Origin: Cupriavidus necator
Lineage (GTDB): Bacteria; Pseudomonadota; Gammaproteobacteria; Burkholderiales; Burkholderiaceae
DNA: 64,000 bases
Reading direction: 5' to 3'
Assembly (NCBI GenBank): GCA_022041995.1
Contig: CP074381.1
Location: 3,534,001 to 3,598,000 of the forward strand
Shown: positions 9,990 through 18,937 of the stretch, one piece after another
Numbering within the stretch: position 1 is the first letter of the stretch
How the letters are laid out: each line of letters begins with the position of its first letter
Translations under genes and position numbers: made by a program
Notes under the pieces: generated by a model
Seen by the model: only the letters and a program-made list of their open reading frames with translations
Told to the model about the DNA's origin: nothing
The model's database searches: none

Positions 9990-11342
9990 ATGTTTGAAAA
10001 AATTCTGATCGCGAACCGCGGCGAAATCGCTCTTCGCATCCAGCGCGCCTGCCGCGAACTGGGCATCAAGACGGTCGTGGTGTACTCCGAGGCCGACAAA
10101 GAGGCCAAGTATGTACGCCTGGCAGACGAAGCCGTCTGCATCGGCCCGGCCCCATCGCCGCTGTCGTACCTGAACATGCCGGCCATCATCTCGGCCGCCG
10201 AAGTGACCGACGCGCAAGCCATCCACCCCGGCTACGGCTTTCTGTCCGAGAACGCCGATTTTGCCGAGCGCGTGGAGAAATCCGGCTTCGTCTTTATCGG
10301 CCCGACCGCCGACAGCATCCGCCTGATGGGCGACAAGGTGTCGGCCAAGCAGTCCATGATCAAGGCCGGCGTGCCGTGCGTGCCCGGCTCCGACGGCGCC
10401 CTGCCCGACGACCCGAAGGAAATCCTGGCCACCGCGCGCCGCGTGGGCTACCCGGTGATCATCAAGGCCGCCGGCGGCGGCGGTGGCCGCGGCATGCGCG
10501 TGGTGCACACGGAAGCCGCGCTGATCAACGCCGTCAACATGACGCGCGAAGAGGCCGGCCGCGCCTTCGGCAATCCCGAGGTCTACATGGAGAAGTTCCT
10601 TGAGAACCCGCGCCATGTGGAAATCCAGATCCTCGCCGACCAGCACCGCCAGGCGATCTGGCTGGGCGAGCGCGACTGCTCGATGCAGCGCCGCCACCAG
10701 AAGGTGATCGAGGAAGCGCCCGCACCGCACATTCCGCGCCGCCTGATCGAGCGCATCGGCGACCGCTGCGCCGAGGCCTGCAAGAAGATGGGCTATCGCG
10801 GCGCCGGCACTTTCGAGTTCCTGTACGAGAACAACGAGTTCTACTTCATCGAGATGAACACGCGCGTGCAGGTCGAGCACCCGGTCACCGAGATGATCAC
10901 CGGCATCGACATCGTGCAGGAGCAGATCCGCATCGCCTTCGGCGAGAAGCTGCGCTTGCGCCAGAAGGACGTGCAGTTCCGCGGCCACGCGATCGAATGC
11001 CGCGTGAACGCCGAGGACCCGTTCAAGTTCACGCCGTCGCCGGGCCGCATCACCGCCTGGCACATGCCCGGCGGCCCGGGTGTGCGGGTCGACTCGCACG
11101 CGTATGATGGTTACTTCGTCCCGCCTAACTACGATTCGATGATCGGCAAGATCATCACTTACGGCGCCACGCGCGAGCAGGCCATTGCCCGCATGCGTAT
11201 CGCGCTGTCGGAAATGGTGGTGGACGGGATCCAGACCAACGTGCCGCTGCACCGCGAGCTGATGATGGATGCCAATTTCGTTGAAGGCGGCACCAGCATC
11301 CACTACCTCGAGCATCGCCTGGCCGAGCGCGCGAAGGCCTGA
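9990..11342 (+). CDS. accC: Biotin carboxylase subunit of acetyl-CoA carboxylase
   Basis: ATP-dependent carboxylation of biotin on AccB. The 450-residue protein begins [20 protein letters not shown] and contains the whole BC fold: [10 protein letters not shown] (about residue 78), the ATP-grasp glycine loop [12 protein letters not shown] (about 159), the EIQILADQ strand, and the catalytic and metal-binding [14 protein letters not shown] (about 288-301). The frame is open upstream to 9822 but those residues are not conserved and an AGAGAGA stretch precedes ATG 9990. The 243-bp gap from accB includes a small direct repeat (TGCAGTTCC twice near 9870-9890). Confidence 0.97.
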   Translation: MFEKILIANRGEIALRIQRACRELGIKTVVVYSEADKEAKYVRLADEAVCIGPAPSPLSYLNMPAIISAAEVTDAQAIHPGYGFLSENADFAERVEKSGFVFIGPTADSIRLMGDKVSAKQSMIKAGVPCVPGSDGALPDDPKEILATARRVGYPVIIKAAGGGGGRGMRVVHTEAALINAVNMTREEAGRAFGNPEVYMEKFLENPRHVEIQILADQHRQAIWLGERDCSMQRRHQKVIEEAPAPHIPRRLIERIGDRCAEACKKMGYRGAGTFEFLYENNEFYFIEMNTRVQVEHPVTEMITGIDIVQEQIRIAFGEKLRLRQKDVQFRGHAIECRVNAEDPFKFTPSPGRITAWHMPGGPGVRVDSHAYDGYFVPPNYDSMIGKIITYGATREQAIARMRIALSEMVVDGIQTNVPLHRELMMDANFVEGGTSIHYLEHRLAERAKA

Positions 11343-11385
11343 CGCAACGTTACCCGCAATACACAAGCAGCAAGCAAGGAAGCCC

Positions 11386-12288
11386 GTGGCATTTCAGGAA
11401 TGTGTGATCGAAGTGGCGCAGGACCAGGCCGAAGCCTGGTCTGATGCCCTGTTCGACCTCGGCGCGCTGTCGGTCTCGGTGGAAGATGCCGATGCCGACA
11501 CGCCCGACGAGCAGCCGCTCTTTGGCGAGCCCGGGCTGGAACCGAAGCAACTCGCGTGGAACCGCTCGCGCGTGGTCGCGCTGTTCGGCGACGATGCCGA
11601 TCCGGCCGTGGTGGTGGCGGCAGCCGCCAACCAGCTGGGCATCGAGCCGGTGCCGGCATACCAGTTGCGCGCGGTCGAGGACCAGGACTGGGTGCGGCTG
11701 ACGCAATCCCAGTTCGAGCCGATCCGCATCGGCGAGCGCATCTGGGTGGTGCCGTCGTGGCATGACGCCCCCGAGCCCGATGCCGTGGTGCTGGAGCTCG
11801 ACCCGGGCCTGGCCTTCGGCACCGGCAGCCATCCCACCACGCGGCTGTGCATGCAGTGGCTGGAGCAGAACCTGAAGCCGGGCGAAACCGTGCTCGACTA
11901 CGGCTGCGGCTCCGGCATCCTGGCCATCGTGGCGCGCAAGCTGGGCGCGGGCGACACCGTCGGCATCGACATCGATCCCAACGCGGTGGAAGCGTCGCGC
12001 TACAACGCCGAGCGCAACCGGGTGGAAGCCTCGTTCGCGCTGCCCGAATCGGTGTCCGAGGCCAGCTACGACCTGGTGGTCGCCAATATCCTGTCCAATC
12101 CGCTCAAGCTGATGGCCGCCATGCTGAGCGCGCGCGTGCGCGCCGGCGGACGGCTGGTGCTGTCCGGCGTGCTGGAGCGCCAGGCGGATGAAGTCGCCGC
12201 GGCCTACGCGCCCTGGCTGCCGCTGACGGTGTGGCGCAGCGAGGAAGGCTGGGTGTGCCTGCATGGCACCCGCGGCACCCGTCCCTGA
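11386..12288 (+). CDS. prmA: Ribosomal protein L11 methyltransferase
   Basis: Trimethylates ribosomal protein L11 using S-adenosylmethionine. The 300-residue protein has an N-terminal L11-binding domain ([20 protein letters not shown]) and a C-terminal Rossmann methyltransferase: [17 protein letters not shown] (about residues 143-159), the SAM loop [13 protein letters not shown] (about 170-182), [15 protein letters not shown] and [13 protein letters not shown] at 11386 is the start; AAGGA lies 7 bases upstream. The next gene begins 9 bases after its stop. Confidence 0.95.
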   Translation: MAFQECVIEVAQDQAEAWSDALFDLGALSVSVEDADADTPDEQPLFGEPGLEPKQLAWNRSRVVALFGDDADPAVVVAAAANQLGIEPVPAYQLRAVEDQDWVRLTQSQFEPIRIGERIWVVPSWHDAPEPDAVVLELDPGLAFGTGSHPTTRLCMQWLEQNLKPGETVLDYGCGSGILAIVARKLGAGDTVGIDIDPNAVEASRYNAERNRVEASFALPESVSEASYDLVVANILSNPLKLMAAMLSARVRAGGRLVLSGVLERQADEVAAAYAPWLPLTVWRSEEGWVCLHGTRGTRP

Positions 12289-12297
12289 TTCACACCG

Positions 12298-13767
12298 ATG
12301 GCCGCCGTCAAGCTAGTCACGCGCTGCCCGGCCTGCCGCACCGCCTTCCGGCTGGTCGCCGACCAGCTGCGCCTGCGCCAGGGCCTGGTGCGCTGCGGCC
12401 AGTGCGAAACGGTGTTCGACGCGCGCGAGCACCTGATCGAGATTCCGCTGCCGACCGACGCTGCGTCATCGGCATCATCGGCGCCGTCCGCAGCAGCTTT
12501 ACCGGGAGCATCTCCCGCGTCCTCGGCGCCCCCCGTATCGGCTGACGCCGCGCCTGCGCCGCAGCCTGCCTTCACCCCGACCATCGACCCCGGCTATGAC
12601 GTGCCGGCGCTGGATGCGCCGACGATGCTGATGTCGTCGCCGGAGGACATGGCCATGCCGGCACCCGCCGGCATGGAAGACGCCGAGATCGAGCAGGCGC
12701 TGCGCGAAGCCAACGACGCCGTCGCCCATCGCGATGCACGCGACGCAGAACGCCAGGCTGCCGGCCCGGATGCGGCTGAGCCCGCCCCCGTCACGGCACC
12801 GGAGCAAGCCGAGGATACGCCGGCACAACCGGCCTCCGCGCCCGCCTGGCCGGCACTCGATCACGGCGCGCTCGATACCCCCGCCGCACCGGCGGCACCC
12901 CCGGCCACTGCGGCAACACCAGCAACACCGGCAGCGCCGCAATCCGCCGACGCCGATGCCGCGCCAGTGGCACCCGCTGCCAGCATCCCCAGCGCAAGCG
13001 AGTTCCTGCGCGCGGCGTCAGCCGATGCCGGGCCCGAGCCGACCGCGTGGCCGGAGGACGCATCGGCCCGCCCCGCCGCCTCGCCCGCCCCACCCACCGT
13101 TGGCGACGACGACAACGCCCCCGACACCGGCCAGCCCTTCAGCGTCACCGGCGGCGCCGTCGCGCGCGAGCAGACCACGCGCCGCTGGGCGCGCACCGAA
13201 GCACCGGCCGGCCCGGTCTTCGCCCCCGACTTCCTGCGCCATGCGCGTGAGCGCGAGCGCGAACGCCAGCCCCGCAAGCCAGTGGCCGTGTCCCGCTCCG
13301 CCTGGCGCGTGGCCGCCGTGGTGCTTGCCATCGCCGCGGCCGTGCAAGTGGTCTACCTGGCACGCAGCCAGCTGGCCGGCCAGTTCCCGATACTGCGCCC
13401 GGCACTCGAGGCCGCCTGCGCGCCGCTGGGCTGCGACGTGCCGCCGTGGCGCGACATCGATGCGCTGCGCATCGAGACCTCGCAGCTGCAGCGCCAGGAT
13501 GAAGACGGCGACACCTACCAGCTGGCGGTCACGCTGCGCAACCTGGGCCGCGCCAGCACCGCCCTGCCCGCGATCGAGCTGGTGATGACCGACCTGCAGG
13601 ACCAGTTGCTGCTGCGCCGGGTGCTGCAACCCGCGGAGTACCTGGAGCCGTCGCAAAAGGCCTTTGCCGCGCAGGGTCTTCGCGCGGGCATGGAGCTGCC
13701 GGTTCGGGTACGATTCCGGACGCAGCAGGCGCCAGCCAACTATCGCGTGCTGATTTTTTACCCCTGA
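12298..13767 (+). CDS. Zinc-ribbon and DUF3426 membrane protein
   Basis: A 489-residue protein in three parts. The N-terminal zinc ribbon (CPACRTAFRL ... CGQCETVFDA, residues 11-42) is the MJ0042-type finger. Residues about 60-335 are a long Ala/Pro-rich, low-complexity linker. A membrane segment at about 339-360 (WRVAAVVLAIAAAVQVVYLA) leads to a C-terminal DUF3426 domain with GCDVPPWRDIDALRIETSQL. This architecture is found in betaproteobacteria downstream of prmA; function is unknown. The topology suggests a cytoplasmic finger and a periplasmic C-terminal domain. The linker is where length differs most between strains. Confidence 0.88.
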   Translation: MAAVKLVTRCPACRTAFRLVADQLRLRQGLVRCGQCETVFDAREHLIEIPLPTDAASSASSAPSAAALPGASPASSAPPVSADAAPAPQPAFTPTIDPGYDVPALDAPTMLMSSPEDMAMPAPAGMEDAEIEQALREANDAVAHRDARDAERQAAGPDAAEPAPVTAPEQAEDTPAQPASAPAWPALDHGALDTPAAPAAPPATAATPATPAAPQSADADAAPVAPAASIPSASEFLRAASADAGPEPTAWPEDASARPAASPAPPTVGDDDNAPDTGQPFSVTGGAVAREQTTRRWARTEAPAGPVFAPDFLRHARERERERQPRKPVAVSRSAWRVAAVVLAIAAAVQVVYLARSQLAGQFPILRPALEAACAPLGCDVPPWRDIDALRIETSQLQRQDEDGDTYQLAVTLRNLGRASTALPAIELVMTDLQDQLLLRRVLQPAEYLEPSQKAFAAQGLRAGMELPVRVRFRTQQAPANYRVLIFYP

Positions 13768-13866
13768 ATTCCCGGCCCGCCGCCGGACCGAATCCGAGCC
13801 CGGCGGCAGGCCGCGCCCCCCGCTCCGGACACGAACCGGAAATCCATCAGACAACAAGGAGCAGAC

Positions 13867-14367
13867 ATGAGCAACGTCACCCTCGGCGGCAACGCCATCG
13901 AAGTCGCAGGCAAGTTCCCGCAAGCCGGCGACAAGGCCCCCGCCTTCTCGCTGGTCGGCAAGGACCTGAAGGACGTCACGCTGGCCGACTTCGCCGGCAA
14001 GCGCAAGGTGCTGAACATCGTCCCGAGCCTGGATACCCCGGTGTGCCAGGCCTCCGCGCGCAAGTTTAATGAAGCCGCCAGTGGCCTCGCCAACACCGTG
14101 GTGCTGACGATCTCGGCCGACCTGCCGTTCGCCATGGGCCGCTTCTGCACGGCTGAAGGCCTGGCCAACGTGGTACCGCTGTCGACCATGCGCGGCGCCG
14201 AGTTCAAGGGCAACTACGGCGTGGACATCAAGACCGGCCCGCTGGCCGGCGTGACCGCCCGCGCCGTGGTGGTGCTCGACGAGAACGATACCGTCAAGTA
14301 CAGCCAGCTGGTGCCCGAGATCAAGAGCGAGCCGGACTACGACGCCGCCCTGGCCGCGCTGAAGTAA
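13867..14367 (+). CDS. tpx: Thiol peroxidase (2-Cys, Tpx type)
   Basis: Reduces hydrogen peroxide and organic hydroperoxides with thioredoxin as electron donor. The 166-residue protein carries the peroxidatic cysteine in PSLDTPVCQ (Cys60) and the resolving cysteine in GRFCTAEG (Cys94), the Tpx spacing. An AAGGAG ribosome site (13856-13861) lies 5 bases before the ATG. A strong terminator follows. Confidence 0.96.
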   Translation: MSNVTLGGNAIEVAGKFPQAGDKAPAFSLVGKDLKDVTLADFAGKRKVLNIVPSLDTPVCQASARKFNEAASGLANTVVLTISADLPFAMGRFCTAEGLANVVPLSTMRGAEFKGNYGVDIKTGPLAGVTARAVVVLDENDTVKYSQLVPEIKSEPDYDAALAALK

Positions 14368-14406
14368 TCAGCGGCCCGCCCGGGAACCCGCGCGTTCCCG
14401 GACGGC

Positions 14407-14445
14407 AGCGGCCGCCCGCATCCCGGGGCGGCCGCTTTTTGTTTT
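14407..14445 (+). terminator. Intrinsic terminator of tpx
   Basis: An 11-bp perfect stem (14407-14417 with 14426-14436, AGCGGCCGCCC/GGGCGGCCGCT) is followed by TTTTTGTTTT. Confidence 0.92.
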
Positions 14446-14510
14446 CTGCCTGACCGATACTGCCCGCAAGGGCTCCGTTCCACCCAATTACCCCAACACC
14501 TGGAGAGAGC

Positions 14511-15458
14511 ATGGCCAGCCTGATCTGCGGCTCCGTCGCCTACGACACCATCATGACGTTCGACGGACGCTTCCGTGAACACATCCTGCCGGACCAGATC
14601 CACATGCTGAACGTCTCGTTCCTGGTGCCCGGCATGCGCCGCGAGTTCGGCGGCTGCGCCGGCAACATCGCCTACACGCTGAAGATGCTGGGCGGCGATC
14701 CCGTGGTGATGGCCACCGTCGGCACCGATGCCGAACCCTACCTGGACTACCTGCGCAAGCTGGAGATCCCCACCGGCCACATCCGCGTGCTGGCGGAGAC
14801 CTTCACGGCGCAGGCCATGATCACCACCGACCTGGACAACAACCAGATCACTGCCTTCCACCCTGGCGCAATGAGCCAGTCGCAGCTGAACAACGTCAAG
14901 GATGCGCTGGGCGGCGCCAGCACGCCGGGCCTTGGCATCGTCGCGCCCGACAGCCGCGAGGGCATGCTGCACCACGCGCGCCAGTTCGCCGAGGCCGGCG
15001 TGCCGTTCATCTTTGACCTGGGTCAGGCCATGCCCCTGTTCAACGGCGAAGACCTGCGCGAGTTCGTTGAACTCGCCAGTTACGTGACAGTCAATGACTA
15101 CGAGGCGCAGGTCCTGCTGTCCCGTACCGCCTGGACCAGCGCCGAGGTTGCCGCCAAGGTCCGTGCCTTCATCGTCACGCACGGCGAGCGCGGCGCCAGC
15201 ATCTTTGCCGATGGTCGCCAGTACGCGATTCCGGCCGTTGCGGCCGAGCGCATCGTGGACCCGACCGGGTGTGGCGACGCCTTCCGTGGCGGCCTGCTTT
15301 ACGGCATTGAAAACGGATTAGACTGGGAAACGACTGGCCGCCTGGCATCGCTGATGGGTTCGGTCAAGATCGCGCAACAGGGTCCGCAGAACCACTGGTT
15401 GTCGCGCGAGGAAATCGGCAACCGGTTCCAGTCTGCATTCGGGTACCGCTACGCCTGA
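14511..15458 (+). CDS. PfkB-family carbohydrate/nucleoside kinase
   Basis: A 315-residue ribokinase-fold kinase. It shows the N-terminal family signature GGCAGNIAYTLKMLGG (about residues 46-61) and the C-terminal anion-hole/catalytic motif DPTGCGDAFRGG (about 250-261, catalytic Asp 257). The sequence resembles the bacterial adenosine-kinase-like subgroup found alone in betaproteobacterial genomes, but substrate cannot be set from sequence. Preceded by GGAGAG 4 bases before the ATG; a separate lipoprotein gene follows 37 bases later. Confidence 0.88.
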   Translation: MASLICGSVAYDTIMTFDGRFREHILPDQIHMLNVSFLVPGMRREFGGCAGNIAYTLKMLGGDPVVMATVGTDAEPYLDYLRKLEIPTGHIRVLAETFTAQAMITTDLDNNQITAFHPGAMSQSQLNNVKDALGGASTPGLGIVAPDSREGMLHHARQFAEAGVPFIFDLGQAMPLFNGEDLREFVELASYVTVNDYEAQVLLSRTAWTSAEVAAKVRAFIVTHGERGASIFADGRQYAIPAVAAERIVDPTGCGDAFRGGLLYGIENGLDWETTGRLASLMGSVKIAQQGPQNHWLSREEIGNRFQSAFGYRYA

Positions 15459-15495
15459 CCTGCGGCCGGCGCGTGGCTTCTTTTCGGGAAACAAC

Positions 15496-15936
15496 ATGAA
15501 TAACAAGCTACGTGGCGGTGCCGTTGCCGTCCTTGCCGTCACCGTCCTGGTTGCCGGCTGCGCTACGCAATCCAACTCCAACAGCGTCTATGGCACGGGC
15601 CAGGCGCAGCGCGAACAGACCGTGCGCTACGGCGTGGTCGAAGGCATCCGCGAGGTCACCATCCAGGGTAACCAGAGCGGCGCCGGCACGCTGGCCGGCG
15701 GTGCCATCGGCGGCGGCAACGGCGCGGTGGCAGCCGGGATCCTTGGCGCGGTGCTCGGCGGCATTGCCGGCAGCGCGGCCGAGAACAAGATCAACCAGCG
15801 CCGCGGGCTGGAAATCACCGTGCGCCTGGAAAACGGCGAGATGCGCGCGATCACGCAGGAGGCGGACGAAGCCTTCCGCCCTGGCGAGCGCGTGCGGCTG
15901 CTGTCCTCAGGCGGGCTGACCCGGGTCACGCACTGA
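15496..15936 (+). CDS. Glycine-zipper outer-membrane lipoprotein (SlyB/Pcp type)
   Basis: A 146-residue lipoprotein. The signal peptide ends in a lipobox VAGC (Cys at about residue 21), so the mature protein is lipid-anchored. Residues about 65-100 form a glycine zipper, AGGAIGGGNGAVAAGILGAV then GGIAGSAAENKINQ, typical of the 2TM glycine-zipper family that supports outer-membrane integrity. The C-terminal part (LEITVRLENGEMRAITQEAD) matches the Pcp/SlyB beta domain. No Asp at position +2 after the lipidated Cys, which favours the outer membrane. Terminated by the hairpin at 15979. Confidence 0.9.
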   Translation: MNNKLRGGAVAVLAVTVLVAGCATQSNSNSVYGTGQAQREQTVRYGVVEGIREVTIQGNQSGAGTLAGGAIGGGNGAVAAGILGAVLGGIAGSAAENKINQRRGLEITVRLENGEMRAITQEADEAFRPGERVRLLSSGGLTRVTH

Positions 15937-15978
15937 GCCCTCGTGGCCCCGCAGGGCCGCGCCAGGGCGCAACAATGC

Positions 15979-16015
15979 GCGCCGCACCCGCAAGGGTCGC
16001 GGCGCTTTTTCTTTT
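15979..16015 (+). terminator. Intrinsic terminator of the glycine-zipper lipoprotein gene
   Basis: GCGCCGC (15979-15985) pairs with GCGGCGC (15999-16005) with an inner CCC/GGG pair, then TTTTTCTTTT. Confidence 0.88.
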
Positions 16016-16073
16016 CGGCTTTGCAATTCCGTAACAGTGGCGGACCGCCCCCGCCCGCAGGCGCGCGTCCATG

Positions 16074-16106
16074 AAAAAACCCGCCGGGCGGATGCCATCG
16101 GCGGGT
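16074..16106 (-). terminator. Intrinsic terminator of the H1-like histone gene
   Basis: Read on the minus strand, ACCCGCCG (16106-16099) pairs with CGGCGGGT (16086-16079) around a 12-base loop and is followed by a run of six T. It lies 117 bases after the histone stop codon. Confidence 0.9.
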
Positions 16107-16108
16107 CA

Positions 16109-16227
16109 GCAAGACCTGGTGTCTTGCGGACCGGATACACAGTATCCGGTCATGCGGGCACGCGCTGCGTGCCGGTGCGGTTCCTTGCGGAACGCGTAAG
16201 GTCCACTCCGTGGCGGAGCAGCTTACG
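16109..16227 (-). other. Chain of five short hairpins in the 3' UTR of the H1-like gene
   Basis: In minus-strand order: (1) 16195-16227, CGTAAG/CTTACG with an inner CTCCG/CGGAG stem, enclosing the TAA stop codon; (2) 16177-16195, GTTCC/GGAAC core plus two outer pairs; (3) 16157-16173, GGCACGC/GCGTGCC, 7 bp with a 3-base loop; (4) 16129-16151, a 10-bp perfect stem with a 3-base loop; (5) 16109-16127, GCAAGAC/GTCTTGC. The terminator follows within 3 bases. Such dense tandem hairpins are not needed for termination and could protect the mRNA from 3' exonucleases or be released as a small RNA. Confidence 0.75.
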
Positions 16228-16810
16228 GACGGTTGCCCGTCGGGAACGGCCAGGCAGCGGCCGGGTTCAGCGCGGTCTTGGCAGCCGAAGCGGGAGCAAC
16301 GGCAGGGGCCGCGGCAGGCTTGGCGGCAGCCTTCTTGGCAGCCGGCTTCTTGGCAGCAGCCTTCTTGGCAGCCGGCTTCTTCGCGGCAGCCTTCTTGGCC
16401 GGTGCAGCCTTCTTGGCAGCAACCTTCTTCACTGCAGCCTTCTTGGCCGGAGCCTTCTTGGCAACAGCCTTCTTGGCAACAGCCTTCTTGGCCACGACCT
16501 TCTTGGCGGCTACCTTCTTCACCGCGGCCTTCTTGGCCGGTGCCTTCTTGGCTGCAACCTTCTTGGTCGCGACCTTCTTGGCGGCTACCTTCTTCACCGC
16601 GGCCTTCTTGGCCGGGGCCTTCTTGGCGGCTGCCTTCTTGGCCGGTGCTGCCTTCTTGGCGGCGACCTTCTTCACAGCGGCCTTCTTGGCCGGTGCCTTC
16701 TTGGCGGCCGGTGCTGCCTTCTTGGCGGCGACCTTCTTCACAGCAGCCTTCTTGGCGGCCGGCTTGGCGGCCTTCTTAGCCGCCGGCTTTTTCTTTGCAG
16801 CAGTTGCCAT
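16223..16810 (-). CDS. Histone H1-like Ala/Lys-rich DNA-binding protein
   Basis: A 195-residue, extremely basic protein built almost only of Ala, Lys, Pro and Val in degenerate repeats ([14 protein letters not shown] and [15 protein letters not shown]). This is the HctB/H1 C-terminal-tail type of bacterial nucleoid protein, which binds DNA without sequence preference and condenses it. ATG 16810 is chosen because AAGGAG stands 7 bases upstream; an ATG five codons earlier lacks this. The last 20 residues ([31 protein letters not shown] region) are non-repetitive and less basic. The DNA repeats make length changes between strains likely. Flanked by the hairpin chain downstream and a long leader upstream. 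Confidence 0.93.
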   Translation of the reverse strand: MATAAKKKPAAKKAAKPAAKKAAVKKVAAKKAAPAAKKAPAKKAAVKKVAAKKAAPAKKAAAKKAPAKKAAVKKVAAKKVATKKVAAKKAPAKKAAVKKVAAKKVVAKKAVAKKAVAKKAPAKKAAVKKVAAKKAAPAKKAAAKKPAAKKAAAKKPAAKKAAAKPAAAPAVAPASAAKTALNPAAAWPFPTGNRP

Positions 16811-16825
16811 GGATAACTCCTTCAC

Positions 16826-17345
16826 TAGAGAGTGAATATCGAATGACCTAAGTTGGCGACCCGACCGACCCGAGGCGCGCTACAGCAGCGCGGCCCCAGT
16901 CGAGCGAGCGATTCATCGGCGTGCGGCCCGACCACTGCTGCACGCTAATGAATTCGGTTGCAGGCGCACCGCCCCTAGCGGTGACTTGGCGGCCGGAGCG
17001 AGCCCGCAAGCGGGTCTCGGGCACGTGCCGCGCCCTGGAATATTCGATCAGCCCGCACCGCCCGTTGAGCCGGCGCACGGCCAGAAATGAGGAGATATCG
17101 GACAGCTGGCCTGCGGTGCGGGCTTGGCCTCGCGCACGGCAGGCGGCATTCATTCGGTGGTAGCGGGTCCAACCCGTTAATGGACCAAGGGAGACTGCAC
17201 GCGTTTTAAGAAGCCGGTCCGGCCTGGTCTGCGTCAAAGTTCTCGTGCTCCTCAGCTACTACCTTCGTCACTGCATCGAAGCGCGCATCGCGCTCGTCGT
17301 TCCATCTTGCTTCCTGCTTCTCTGCAATGAAGTGAGACTCTTGTC
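16826..17345 (-). other. Long gene-free leader upstream of the H1-like gene
   Basis: About 520 bp without a convincing gene. It contains several short hairpins (CGAG.CCGC/GCGG.CTCG near 17000-17020; CACCGC/GCGGTG near 16965-16983; GGTCC/GGACC near 17166-17186). If the promoter at 17353-17381 is used, this stretch becomes a structured 5' leader of the histone mRNA. A 129-codon open frame on the minus strand here has no family resemblance. Confidence 0.4.
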
Positions 17346-17352
17346 AAGGCGA

Positions 17353-17381
17353 ATCATAATTCGTTTGCACGATGATGTTAA
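17353..17381 (-). promoter_or_regulatory. Sigma-70-type promoter facing the H1-like gene
   Basis: On the minus strand TTAACA (17381-17376) and TATGAT (17358-17353) are separated by exactly 17 bases, matching the consensus at 5 of 6 and 5 of 6 positions. The surrounding DNA is AT-rich for this genome. Predicted start of transcription is near 17346. Confidence 0.6.
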
Positions 17382-17389
17382 GAAAAAAG

Positions 17390-18130
17390 TGCAAAAAAAC
17401 TTGCCTGCATGTATCGCTCGAACTAGTTCTCACGCGCGGTGTCACGAAGACGTTGCCGATAGCATCGCAACGCGTCGCTCGCACGCTGGTGCGGATGCGC
17501 GTTGCGCACGCTCGCACACGCAGCGCGACACCCCATCGCACACTCCGCGCATCGCAGCTTTTACACACCGCGACAAACCCCGACGACCCGCATCGCAACG
17601 CGCGCCTGACGATTGCGCGATGCCGCTGCGCGCGACCTCGCGTTTTCCGAAAAGCCGCATGGACAAAGGCTTTGCGGGCGATGCACCGATACGCGTGCGG
17701 CAGCCGTCGACTGGCGCGGACACGTTCCTGAACGCGCGCGCGCCGCGCTGCGCGACACACGCTCTGCATGCTTTACATCCATCGGCAACGCACGCACGCG
17801 CCGCCATGCGACCAAGCGTCGGCCATGCCCGCTTCACGCTTCGCGCGACACCTTCGCACACACCGTCCAAGAGTGATGCGTGCACGCAACGGTTTGCATC
17901 GACGCAACAGCGCGAAGGCATCGCGAGGTCATCAAAGCGTTGCGATCGAGCCAAGCCGCGACGCTCGCGAAGCATCGCGGCAACACTTCGGCAGCCGCTT
18001 CGATCAAGCCATCGGCATGCGTGTTCAATCCGCGCGCTTGCCGTGCGATTCGGATCGCGCGCGCCGTGCCTCGCGTCGTCGCTCTTTCACCCTCGCCAAT
18101 CGCCGCACCACTCACCTCGCCCTGCCGGCA
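17390..18130. repeat. Motif-rich, apparently non-coding DNA next to the H1-like gene
   Basis: About 740 bp without a believable protein. Short words recur at irregular spacing: CATCG followed within 0-3 bases by CAAC or GCAAC (near 17465, 17591, 17778, 17898, 17971), and CGCGACA or CGCGACC (near 17528, 17568, 17630, 17755, 17845). The open frames on both strands (for example 17245-18201 plus, 17442-17975 minus) encode Arg/Ala/Ser/Cys-rich low-complexity chains. Two segments (near 17528-17560 and 17838-17870) share CGCGACACC and CGCACAC in the same order. Confidence 0.45.
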
Positions 18131-18338
18131 GCGCGTCGTACGTCCGCTTGGAGGATTGCTTCAGCGCCCGCCCGCCGCTGCATTTTGCTGCATCACAATA
18201 ACCCGCAAACGGCAGCTGCATGCGGCTTTGCGGGTAGCAGGCGAGGGCGGCGGAAAGACGCGCGCCGCGCCGCGCCGGATTGCGGCGCGGCTCCGGCGCC
18301 AGTAGATTGGCGTGGCTACGAATCTCAAAGGAGACATC

Positions 18339-18802
18339 ATGCGCATCCATTCCCCCTTGCTTCGACCCTGCGCGCCGCCGTGCTTGCCGCCACCCTGCTC
18401 GGCAGCGCCGCGGCAATGGCGCAGGCCACGCCCAGCGGCATGTGGAAGACCATCGACGACAACACCGGCAAGCCGCGCGGGCTGGTGGAGATCACCGAGA
18501 AGAACGGCGTCTTCAGCGGACGCCTGGTCAAGACCTTCGTCGAGAGCGACGGCAAGCCGCGCGTGTGCGACAAGTGCACCGACGCACGCAAGGACCAGCC
18601 CGTCATCGGCATGACCATCCTCTCTGGCCTGCGCAAGACCGGCGACAACGAGTGGAGCGGCGGCGAGATCCTGGACCCGGAGAACGGCAAGGTCTACAAG
18701 AGCAAGATGTCGCTGGCCGACGACGGCAACAAGCTCAGCGTGCGCGGCTTCATCGGCATCAGCCTGATCGGCCGCACCCAGACCTGGGAACGTGACCACT
18801 GA
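18339..18802 (+). pseudogene. DUF2147 secreted protein, frame broken in the signal peptide
   Basis: The mature part (from about 18420: GMWKTIDDNTGKPRGLVEIT, IGMTILSGLRKTGDNEW, NGKVYKSKMSL, VRGFIGISLIGRTQTWER) is a complete DUF2147 domain, a small periplasmic beta-barrel family of unknown role. An AAGGAG site sits 5 bases before ATG 18339, but that ATG is out of frame with the domain. Adding one C to the C5 run at 18352-18356 gives MRIHSPLASTLRAAVLAATL and then LGSAAAMAQA, a textbook cleavable signal peptide joined to the domain. Either the run is misread or the gene is silent or phase-variable. An internal ATG at 18416 would give a cytoplasmic form. Confidence 0.8.
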
Positions 18803-18882
18803 CCCTGCCGGCACGGCGCAGGACTCAGGGTTTCTCCGGGGCATGCCGTTGCGTGTCCCAGCCGAAGGAGAAACGGCAGTCG

Positions 18883-18920
18883 AAAAAAAACCGGGCGGTT
18901 CATCACCGCCCGGTTTTTTT
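18883..18920. terminator. Bidirectional terminator between DUF2147 and the siderophore receptor
   Basis: A perfect 10-bp stem (18890-18899 with 18905-18914) extended by A8 on the left and T7 on the right serves both convergent genes. Confidence 0.93.
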
Positions 18921-18937
18921 GTCCACGATGCTGCGCT

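Noticed and set aside
16037..16835. Leu/Gly/Ser-rich and Ala/Phe-rich open frames on the plus strand
   Set aside because: Mirror image of the Ala/Lys repeats of the H1-like gene; the repeats keep all frames open.
16826..17240. RNase P RNA, 6S RNA or tmRNA in the H1 leader
   Set aside because: None of the conserved RNase P or tmRNA blocks are present; only simple hairpins.
17390..18130. CRISPR array
   Set aside because: Repeated words are short, degenerate and irregularly spaced; no direct repeats of 24-40 bp with spacers anywhere in the window.
17245..18201. 318-codon plus-strand frame upstream of the DUF2147 gene
   Set aside because: Arg/Ala/Ser/His-rich without signal, domain or ribosome site; treated as non-coding repeat-rich DNA.
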